Shown here piece by piece: positions 1 to 8,500 of a DNA stretch of 24,743 bases. The stretch's first letter is position 1. Every line of letters starts with the position of its first letter. The notes beneath the pieces are model-generated. The model had not been told where the DNA came from. It searched no databases and saw nothing but the letters and a program-made list of their open reading frames with translations. This stretch comes from a virus. The stretch covers positions 1 through 24,743 of the IMG/VR virus record IMGVR_UViG_3300021425_000184. One strand, 5' to 3'. The translations under genes were made by a program, and so were the position numbers.

Positions 1-1235
1 TTTTGTTCGCGGAGAATGGACAGTTTGTTCTCAAAGGTGAAGAGCTGTTGACGCCTAAGACGGTCTCAGTGAAACCAGTGACTAACTTTGAATACAACGC
101 TGATACGGACCCAGTGTCTGTCGGGTCGTATATTTACTATCCGTTTGACTTCGGTAATCACACAGGGATCAGGGAGTTCTCACTAAACAAAGACACAGAC
201 GTCTACGAATCCAACGCGATCACTGAGCAGGTTCCTCGGTATATACCGAAAGATATCACTAGGTTCTCCGGATCGTTGTCAGAGAATACACTTGCAGTCC
301 TGTCTAAAGAAGACGATCAGGTGTTATACATTTATAAATATTTCTATAGCGAAGGACGCAAAGTTCTCAGCTCGTGGGCTAAGTGGGAAATGGATGTTCA
401 CATCAAGAGTTTTGAGTTTATGGACTCCACGCTCTACATGATCGCCACTGACGACATTTCGGACTCTGAGACATACATATTGAATTTACCTCTCAACTTC
501 GACGGGGAAGACGAAGGGACCGCTACGTATACCCTGACACCGTCCGGAAGCACGATCACCGTAGCGCCGACTGTTGTAAACTCTGTGAACGACAGTGTCA
601 CACACTTGGACATGCGGAGCCCTGCGATTGTCTACGGAGGATACGTCAAGTTTCCTGGGTCGTTTATCTCAGGGTCTAAACGTCCACTGCGTGAGAACAT
701 TACGTCAATCGATGCGGCTACTACACCAGCGCCTTATTACTGTTCAAATGATATTGTCGTATACAATGACAAAGGTGTTAAGCTCAACTCGACGGCAACA
801 CAGTCGGGCAGTGCGACTTACGTGACGATCGACGACCCGATTGCTGACGGGACTTCTGTATGGGTCGGCTATGAGTTCAACAGTAAATACACGTTCTCTG
901 AGCAGATCTTCAAGGCTCAAGCAGGCCAAGCGCGGACCCCTAACGCAGCTGCTAAGCAGTTTATTAAAAATCTATCGCTGTATCATACACGCACGTCTGA
1001 CTATGAGATCAAAGTGACGCCAGATAAGCGTTCACAATACACTAATTCATTCCCAGCGACGTATGACTCAGCGAGCCGCGTTGAACTAAAAGATGGATTC
1101 TTCAAGGCTCCTGTGTTTGCATCGTCAGGGAACTTAGAGATTATCATTGAGAACAACGGCGCGATGCCTAGTAACTTCCAGTCTGCTGAATTTGAAACCT
1201 TTATTCACACACGATCACCGAGATATGGTGCGTAG
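1..1235 (+). CDS. Tail tubular protein B (T7 gp12-like), 5'-truncated
   Basis: This is the C-terminal part (about 410 residues) of the T7 gp12-type nozzle protein, which closes the distal end of the short tail. The frame is open to the left edge, first complete codon at position 3, so the beginning of the gene is outside the window. The TTG at position 3 is almost certainly an internal leucine codon, because the protein reads straight into the family-like stretch FAENGQFVL. Further family-like segments are YKYFYSEGRKVLSSWAKWE, typical of the gp12 beta-propeller region, and a C-terminal beta-rich part. T7 gp12 is about 794 residues, so roughly half is present. Its last 11 nt overlap the start of the internal virion protein A gene, the same order as in T7. 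The assignment rests on remembered family similarity and gene order. Confidence 0.85.
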   Translation, partial: LFAENGQFVLKGEELLTPKTVSVKPVTNFEYNADTDPVSVGSYIYYPFDFGNHTGIREFSLNKDTDVYESNAITEQVPRYIPKDITRFSGSLSENTLAVLSKEDDQVLYIYKYFYSEGRKVLSSWAKWEMDVHIKSFEFMDSTLYMIATDDISDSETYILNLPLNFDGEDEGTATYTLTPSGSTITVAPTVVNSVNDSVTHLDMRSPAIVYGGYVKFPGSFISGSKRPLRENITSIDAATTPAPYYCSNDIVVYNDKGVKLNSTATQSGSATYVTIDDPIADGTSVWVGYEFNSKYTFSEQIFKAQAGQARTPNAAAKQFIKNLSLYHTRTSDYEIKVTPDKRSQYTNSFPATYDSASRVELKDGFFKAPVFASSGNLEIIIENNGAMPSNFQSAEFETFIHTRSPRYGA

Positions 1236-1692
1236 AACATACGGAGACTGTTCGATAGTCCGAGCGACTATTCAGCACGTTCACGAGCTCAAAGATAAAC
1301 TCAGGGTTCACGATGTGCGCGAGTGTGAGTTGCTTGGTAGTAACCCTAAGACCGCTCTGATGCTCGCACTGACAACAGACATCTCAACGTATGCAGCGCT
1401 CGATGGTGAGGGCAAGGTGTTCGCTATGTTCGGCTCAGGACCACTTGAAGGTCCTTCTGGTTACATTTGGATGCTTGGCGCGGACGATGTGCTCACCCAT
1501 AAGCGACAGTTTATCCGAGCGTCGAGAGACTGGGTGAACCACCTGTCTCAACCGTATGCCTTCACCACGAACGTGGTCCTCAAAGAGAACAAAGTGGCTG
1601 TCCGCTGGCTTCGCTTTTGCGGCGCTAAGTTCGTGCGCGAAGTTACTATCTCTGACAATCCTTTTTACGAATTTATTATAACCCCTAATTAA
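1225..1692 (+). CDS. Internal virion protein A (T7 gp13-like)
   Basis: The protein is 155 residues (T7 gp13 is about 138) and sits exactly where gp13 lies, between tail tubular protein B and internal virion protein B. In T7 gp13 is required for making infectious particles. The fold of this small family resembles a GNAT acetyltransferase, and segments such as YAALDGEGKVFAMFGSGPL and AVRWLRFCGAKFVRE look like the beta-bulge and final helix-strand of that fold, but no catalytic activity should be assumed. I chose the ATG at 1225 (MVRRTYGD) because an upstream start at 1147 would overlap gp12 by about 90 nt and add an unrelated N-terminus. There is no Shine-Dalgarno sequence. The start overlaps the gp12 stop by 11 nt, suggesting translational coupling. 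Confidence 0.75.
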   Translation: MVRRTYGDCSIVRATIQHVHELKDKLRVHDVRECELLGSNPKTALMLALTTDISTYAALDGEGKVFAMFGSGPLEGPSGYIWMLGADDVLTHKRQFIRASRDWVNHLSQPYAFTTNVVLKENKVAVRWLRFCGAKFVREVTISDNPFYEFIITPN

Positions 1693-1697
1693 AAACT

Positions 1698-2357
1698 ATG
1701 TGTTTACCTATATTTGGTGCAGCAGGCGCAGCGCTACTCGGGACTACCGGTGCCACTACTGGTGCATTAGCGTCTACTGGCGTCATCGCGCAGGCGGTCG
1801 GCACTATGTCTGTGCTTGGTCCTCTTGCCCAAGGAATGCTCACAATTGGAGCACAGAGTCAACAGGCTTCAATGCAAGCTAAGGCTCAGGAACGAGCTAC
1901 GATTGCAGAGAATGCTCGATACAGTCAGCAGGTATCAGCAATGCGTAAACAACAAGCCACTGAGTCGCTCAGGCTCGCTCAGGAGGTCTCAGCGGCCAAC
2001 CGGGCCAGTATGGAGGCCATGGCGCGTAAAGAAGTGGCAGCTGCCGAGGCAGGCATAAGTCTTGGGTCTGCAAGTTTCCTTGCGGAAATGAGAGACCTCG
2101 AGAGGCAGGTAGGGGAGCACAACTATGCGATCCAACAGAATCAATACTTGGCTGATCAGGCATACGAGATGAGAGCCCGTGACCTTGGACTCCAAGCACA
2201 ACAGAACTACATCAACATCAACAAGCCTATCGCTACTCCTAACGTCCTTGGGACAATGCTGAGTGCAACCTCGACGAGCCTTGGGAATTACGCAGACGCT
2301 AAGCGCTTACAGACAAGTCAACTTCCTTCAGCGCCTACAACAACTATTAATCCATGA
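1698..2357 (+). CDS. Internal virion protein B (T7 gp14-like)
   Basis: This 219-residue protein (T7 gp14 is 196) begins MCLPIFGAAGAALLG. It has a long hydrophobic, Gly/Ala/Thr-rich segment over residues 1-50, followed by a Gln/Ala-rich amphipathic helical region (about 55-180) with repeated AQ, RAS and EMA patterns. In T7 gp14 is ejected from the virion and forms the outer-membrane pore of the DNA-ejection channel, and the hydrophobic N-terminus fits that role. The gene starts 5 nt after protein A stops, preceded by an A-rich leader without Shine-Dalgarno sequence. Its TGA overlaps the ATG of the next gene (ATGA at 2354-2357). Order, size and composition together make the call good. Confidence 0.8.
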   Translation: MCLPIFGAAGAALLGTTGATTGALASTGVIAQAVGTMSVLGPLAQGMLTIGAQSQQASMQAKAQERATIAENARYSQQVSAMRKQQATESLRLAQEVSAANRASMEAMARKEVAAAEAGISLGSASFLAEMRDLERQVGEHNYAIQQNQYLADQAYEMRARDLGLQAQQNYININKPIATPNVLGTMLSATSTSLGNYADAKRLQTSQLPSAPTTTINP

Positions 2358-5300
2358 CACGCAGAGATTTATTTAACAAGCCAACCCGTGAGCAGGTGCC
2401 TTTCAACTTGAACGCGCCTGCAATTACAGGGAAACCCTTTCAGGCGGGCCAGTATTCGGTGGCAGTTCAAGCTCCTGTGCCTGCCTCACAGACGTCTATG
2501 GGGAAACTAGCAGCAACGCTAGGGCAGATAAATCCAGCAATCAGAGCGTATGGGCAAGCGCAACAGGCAGAGACAGACCTCCAAAAGACTATGTTTGGGC
2601 TCGACTTTGCCCAAATGACGGAAAAGGAGAAGGAATTAGCAGCACAACGCCTTAAGAGCGAGGAGAAGTTTAACAGTAAGTTTCGCGGAGAAGGATACGA
2701 GCTTAACCCAGTCGCACAGATATACGCCAAGGAACTCATTGGAGCAGACAAGGCTGATGAGTATATGGCTTTTATTGAGGAGAACAAAGCTAAGTATATT
2801 GAGGATCAGGTAGTCCTTAAAGGGTTCAAACCAAGCCCAATGCAAATCAATGAGTTTGTTGAGGGGCTCACCGAACAGTTTAAGCAGGACAACCAAGACA
2901 CCATGGCTGACCCTTTGATGCTCGCGGGGTTTATGCGTAGCACCTCTGAGTATCGTAATAGAGCAAGTGTTCAGATTGCAAAGGAAGCCTCGGACACTCA
3001 TAAGAACAACGTGCTTATCCCTCAAGCGGCTAAAGCTCTAAGTAGGGTTTCAACAATTTCAGATATGCAACTCCCCCTGACTGGAGCCCTCATGCCTGAA
3101 CAAGAACGGAATGCTAGGTATCAAGAAGCCTGGACAAGAACAGGACCACTTACTGCTACTGACCAGAAACTAGTCTTACAAAATTGGCTAAACTCAATGC
3201 CTCCTTCATTAGCACAAGTAAAACTTGAACAGTTGGCTGATGCAGGCATTAAAGTAGGTAATGAGCCTCTTAGGTCTTATGATCCTATTGGGGATACTTA
3301 CTACAACAATTTACAAGACGAGCTTGATGAGAAAAACTTTGAAGAACGTAGGCAAAAAATATCTAACGATACCGTAATCAAGAATGAGAAGGCTAAGGAG
3401 TTTCAGAAGCTGTTTGATTCTGAAGAGTATCGGGAGCTTTCTTATACAGATAAGATTGAATACCAAAACAATCTTAGAGACGAGATTTCCAAGATAACAA
3501 ATCGAGACGAGCAAGTATTGACTTCAGACGCCTTCAGTTTAGTTACTCAAAGAGAAGCTACAGAAAGGGACCGAGGAGTAGCTGAGATAAGATTAGTTTC
3601 TCAGCGATCAGGGACAAACAGTCTTGTGTCTTTCCAGAACCAAGGATTAGAGGAATTGTTGAAGACAGCAGATGACTTCATTAAAAGCAATGGGATTAAA
3701 CAAACAGACCCTGCTTACGGGCTAATCAAAGGGTTTGTTGAGCTTGAAAAAGGAGAGTTAACGGAAGATGTGTTTAATGTTGGAGCCCCTCAGAACAAAA
3801 CCATTGAAATGATCGGGAAGTTCAGAAGGGATTTCAATTCATTCATGATGGACCTAGAAGAAAGGCTTTTGGACACCAAAGGGGGCGAGTCGCTTTCCAT
3901 AGGGGATAAGACTTATAATATTCCGGAAGAGAAGACATTACAAAGCAAGCAGAATATATTAGATGAAGCACTAGGAGCGGAGCGCACAAGGCTTCTTGAA
4001 GAGATCAAGACTGAGTTCAAAAGTCTTATAACTGAGAACAAGAAGGAACTTGAGGAGAGGGCAGCAGTGATAAAAGAAGAAAGAGAAAGACCACAACGCA
4101 TTGCTACCCTCCAAGCGGAACGAAAAGAAAACTTAGAAAAATTAAGCATTGCGAGAGCAGGAGGAGGGCTGCTTGCCCAGACAACCTTTCAGGCAGGAGG
4201 TCGGACGTATTCTAAGAGCCCTGTTGAAGGTCAACCTGGAGTTTTTGTTGGTGGGTCTAGCTTTTCAAAAATAAGAACCCAACCTGAATTTGTAACTCAA
4301 AGTAAAGTATTAGCGTTTAAACTAGCGGGAAAATCTTATGCTGCTGATGACGTAATGACGGAAATTGATTCGTTCACAGCAGGTCTATCTAATGGAGCTT
4401 ACCAGAAAAGAGACGCAAAGATTTTGTTTGGAGTTGTCAGAAGCAACTATGATAAAACTAAAAAATACCTTAAATCGGATTATGATCACTTCTTGACTCA
4501 GTATACCTCCAATATAGGGTTTCTCCCACCCAGTGATGAGCAAAGGACGAATGCTAAAACTCAACTGGACCTAGTAGCTAAAGCAATCTTAAGCAGTAGA
4601 AGGTTAGCAGGATACAATCCCTCTGAGGTTTTAAAGTCCATGGAAAAAGGGAGTATCCCAGAAGGCGTAGACATCACGGGAGAGACCACTGATGGTGTGT
4701 CTTTCTTTGAGAATGAACTATTGGGGGAGAACTCAGACGGTAGGGCGTTTACCGTGCTCAACTACGACAATAAAGAAGAACTACAACCAATCGCAGATAA
4801 GCTAGGCGTTTCTGTAGATGCAATTGACGCAGCACAAAAGCGGGGTCTTGAGTATTACCAAGGAGAGACCACACCTGAAAGAGTCAAGAAGCTTCAAGAG
4901 GAAATTAAAAGGGAAGACAAACCTTTGAGGGAGACTATAGAGACACAACCAGGACTTAAGGACACAACTGATAAACCCAAGACGATACCTACAGTCCCAA
5001 CTATGGAAGACGTTAAGGTGGACACAAAAGTATCTACGACAGAAGAGCAAGCCTCAGGACCAGCGGATGTCAGCGTAGGAACAAGAATATCTACAACAGA
5101 ACAACTTCAGCTACCTCTAGAACAACAAGGAAATAAAGGTAATATTACGATATACTCTCCGCAAAAAGGTGGGGATAAGATGGAAGGAGGATACCCCTCG
5201 TCACGCCCAGGGCCTGATGGGAAGGCTTTAGTCCGAACTGTTCAAGATTACGCTAACGGGACATCTAAATATATAACACTAGCAGGAAATCCTTCTTTTT

Positions 5301-5545
5301 ATAATAAATCGTATATTATCCCAGAGCTTCCGTATAAAGATCCAAAAACCGGAGCCACAAAAACACTCCGTAACGTAAGGGCCGTTGTGCATGACACTGG
5401 AGGAGCCTTTAAGACAAAGCCAGAATTTCGATATGACATTCCTTATGGGAAAGACTTAACAAATAAGGACATGGCAAGCTATGACGCGCTTCTTAAGAAA
5501 GCAGGAATACAGTTTATTGAGGCCAAAAATAATAAACAAAAATAA
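2354..5545 (+). CDS. Internal virion protein C (T7 gp15-like) with C-terminal 3D/double-psi-barrel-like domain
   Basis: At 1063 residues this is well above T7 gp15 (747). Residues 1-200 fit the gp15 start: a short N-terminal tail followed by helical, charged sequence. The middle is largely alpha-helical with Lys/Glu-rich coiled-coil-like stretches, notably about 520-600. Around residues 885-920 a linker holds two related copies of V-x-V-x-T-x-(V/I)-STTE. The last about 130 residues differ in character: they contain SRPGPDGKALV, SKYITLAGNPSFY, VVHDTGGAF (Asp 1014) and FRYDIPYGKDL (Asp 1028). This pattern resembles the 3D-type double-psi-barrel domain found in some peptidoglycan-acting proteins. 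Two of that family's aspartates are recognisable and the first is not evident. In T7 gp15 is an ejected periplasmic channel protein, so a cell-wall-acting module here would fit (inference). Starts by ATGA overlap with protein B. Confidence 0.75.
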   Translation: MTRRDLFNKPTREQVPFNLNAPAITGKPFQAGQYSVAVQAPVPASQTSMGKLAATLGQINPAIRAYGQAQQAETDLQKTMFGLDFAQMTEKEKELAAQRLKSEEKFNSKFRGEGYELNPVAQIYAKELIGADKADEYMAFIEENKAKYIEDQVVLKGFKPSPMQINEFVEGLTEQFKQDNQDTMADPLMLAGFMRSTSEYRNRASVQIAKEASDTHKNNVLIPQAAKALSRVSTISDMQLPLTGALMPEQERNARYQEAWTRTGPLTATDQKLVLQNWLNSMPPSLAQVKLEQLADAGIKVGNEPLRSYDPIGDTYYNNLQDELDEKNFEERRQKISNDTVIKNEKAKEFQKLFDSEEYRELSYTDKIEYQNNLRDEISKITNRDEQVLTSDAFSLVTQREATERDRGVAEIRLVSQRSGTNSLVSFQNQGLEELLKTADDFIKSNGIKQTDPAYGLIKGFVELEKGELTEDVFNVGAPQNKTIEMIGKFRRDFNSFMMDLEERLLDTKGGESLSIGDKTYNIPEEKTLQSKQNILDEALGAERTRLLEEIKTEFKSLITENKKELEERAAVIKEERERPQRIATLQAERKENLEKLSIARAGGGLLAQTTFQAGGRTYSKSPVEGQPGVFVGGSSFSKIRTQPEFVTQSKVLAFKLAGKSYAADDVMTEIDSFTAGLSNGAYQKRDAKILFGVVRSNYDKTKKYLKSDYDHFLTQYTSNIGFLPPSDEQRTNAKTQLDLVAKAILSSRRLAGYNPSEVLKSMEKGSIPEGVDITGETTDGVSFFENELLGENSDGRAFTVLNYDNKEELQPIADKLGVSVDAIDAAQKRGLEYYQGETTPERVKKLQEEIKREDKPLRETIETQPGLKDTTDKPKTIPTVPTMEDVKVDTKVSTTEEQASGPADVSVGTRISTTEQLQLPLEQQGNKGNITIYSPQKGGDKMEGGYPSSRPGPDGKALVRTVQDYANGTSKYITLAGNPSFYNKSYIIPELPYKDPKTGATKTLRNVRAVVHDTGGAFKTKPEFRYDIPYGKDLTNKDMASYDALLKKAGIQFIEAKNNKQK

Positions 5546-5569
5546 TTTAATACACACCAAAAACAAAAC

Positions 5570-8500
5570 ATGGCTATAGATCCCACTTCACTTGATGCCT
5601 TTACCAGCTCAGGGGCACGTTCACTGGACGGTGAAACCCCAGAACAGGAGTTCTTTTCCTTATCAGATACACTTGCCGCCCCCTTTCGTGGTATCGAAGG
5701 AGGAATCAAAGGTTTATACGATTTTGCCGACTTTGTGGTGGGGGATGTTCTCCCGGACTACGATACGAGATTCCTTGGGACCTCCAACACAATGGCAGGA
5801 AGTTTTGTAGAAGGCATGGCACAATTCGCTACTGGTTTTGTTCCTGGTGTAGGAATATTAGGGAGAGTAGGGCGTGTAGCTAACGCGAGGAAGTATCTAG
5901 GAGCAAACGTGGCTAATAAGATTGCTCGAGGTGGTAAGTTATCTCATCAGGAAGCACGAAAGCTCGCGAAGAATACCAAGTTAAGACGCTTCGGGGATAA
6001 CTTAGCAGCTGGAGTAGCAACCGACTTCTTAATGTTTGATGCCCAAGAAGAACGGCTAAGTAACCTGTTGTATCAATACCCAGAGCTACAGAACCCCGTA
6101 ACAGAGTATCTTCAAGCAACTGAAGAAGACGGGGAGATTGAAGGGCGCTTTAAGAATGCCTTAGAGGGCATATTTATTGAGGCAGGCGTAGGGGCAATCC
6201 TTGCTCCATTTGTCTCAAGCGTGAAGATGATCAAGAACCGTAACAAGAAGATTGCGGACGGTAAATCACCAGAAGACGCTGTGGATGAGGCACTTGCAGA
6301 GGGAAGTGAGGATGCTATTAAGTTTGACTATGGAAAACTTGACGACCCCATAACAGGGATCAAAGGGCAGTCAGCAACAAAAGCTACCCCAGAGGAGATG
6401 GAGGACTTCATTAAGGGTAAGGGCTTAACATTAGACGACTTCATTATTGATGAAACCACGGGCCGTGTAGACTTCGCTACAGCTGGCGCAGGAGGACGTA
6501 AAGCCAGCTCTGAAGATATCTATAACTACGTAACCCAGAAAGGGGATGACTCCGCTGTGCTTGAACTTAGTAAGTTTAAAGTAGAGGAGGAAACAGGATC
6601 TTTAGGGTTTATTGATAGAATTATTTCTTCAGTAGACGGAGGAGAAGGGACCTATAACGAATCAACTTTAAATCAAGTTAAGTTATTAAAAACTTTGCGA
6701 GATAACTTTGGGGATACTTTAAATCAAGTAAAAGTATCGGTGGGAAAGACGGGAAGAGCTTATTACTCCCCTGAGCAGTCTCGTGTTCAACTTTATGATA
6801 ATGATAAGTTGTCAACAGTAGTTCATGAGTATGTTCATTCTCTTTCGACAGATATTATATATAAGAATTTTTACGTTAGGGATGCAAAAGGAAAAGCTGT
6901 TAAGGGTTCTGCATACTTAGATGAACTAGGGAAGCTAGTAAAAACAGGTAAGAATACAAAAGGCGAGCAAGTTCCTACTTCGCTTCGAGAGCTAGGAGAC
7001 CTCTACTTAACAGCGGTAGATCGGCTGGGACAATCAGCACTATTGCGTCAAGGAGGCAAAGCAGGGGCGGCTGGATCTCCAGATAAAGTGTTAGGTAAAG
7101 GAGTTAATTACGGACTTGGAGACCTCCATGAGTTTGTCACTCAGGCTTTCATGGACCCTCAGTTTCAAAAAGAACTAGCCTCAATCACAATCACTAAAGG
7201 TAAGAAACCTGCAACTGTATACGATAAGTTCAAAGAGTTAATCGCTAAAATCCTTGGGTTTAAACCTCAGGAATCCTCCATGCTCGATGAGGTGTTGTCC
7301 GTTAGTAATTCAGTATTTAGGGACAATGAAACCTTTAGAATGTCAGGCAAAAACCCTGAGACAGTATCAGGAAGGTATACCCCTATAGATGCCTACGATG
7401 AAATTAGTGGCCTTGAGCAAATGAGCATATCGGGGTCAGGCGCTAAGTTTGAAAAGGGCTTAGGGTTCTTGATGAATGCCGCTACTAAGTATAAGGTTAA
7501 GATTAACAAAGAGTTTGCAAAACAAGTTAAAGAACTTAGCGGGACTGACCTTTATCGTGGGGTTGCTGAAGGGAAACTATCTGAAGCCTTTGAAAAGGCA
7601 GGAGTAGACTTTAAGAAAAGTTTACAAATAATGGATGAAGTAGACCGGGTATTTAATAGCACAATACGTAAAGCAAGAGAAGCTCGCGAAGAATCGGTCA
7701 AAGCTAATGTTATCAAATTTGATGATAAAGTTAACTTGGATAACTATACATTTAAGACAACTACAATTAAAGGACGGAGGGGGTCTTACACAGTAGAGGT
7801 GACAGACCCAGCGGGTAAAGTTACAACATTTAATAGGCGTGCGCTTTCCAAAGAATTAGCCGAAGGTTCAGTAAAGGCTCTTACAAGAAAGGCCACGTTT
7901 GAGAAAAATAAAGCACAAATCATCACTCAAGTTCGTAACGGAAAGTTCTTAAGACAGGCTGTTGCTGACGCAAACATTAACTTAAGCATCAAGGAGGTAA
8001 AAGAAGGGAACGGACGGCCTGACCATGTCGAGGTGACCTTTTTGGATGCTTCGCAGAAAGAAATCAACTTAAGGAATCTCCCAGATAACATCCAGAGGGA
8101 GACAGAGCTATACCTAAAAGCTCGTGGAGGAAAAGTTAAAGCGGTTAGCCCGCAAGACGAAGTCCCTATTGGGCGCGTTGTTGATAAAGACGGCAACCCG
8201 ATGGACCCTGAGACTAGTGATGCGGAAGCCTATGAGGATGCGCTAACAGAGGTAATTAAACGGGCGCTTAAAGACGCAGGACCAGGAGGAGGGGTAGAGG
8301 CAATCAAAGGGGTTATCAGGACTATCTCGGAAGAGAAAGACTTCATAACCATTGCAAGAGCACTCGCTGGGGAACAAATAGATTTCCTTACTAAAAACAG
8401 CAAAGTCCCTAAAATATCAGCGGATGAGTTACTTAATCCGAAGCAAAGCGTAGAGAGAATCAATAAAGAGCTAAGCGATGCCTTTGGCGTCAATCCTCAC

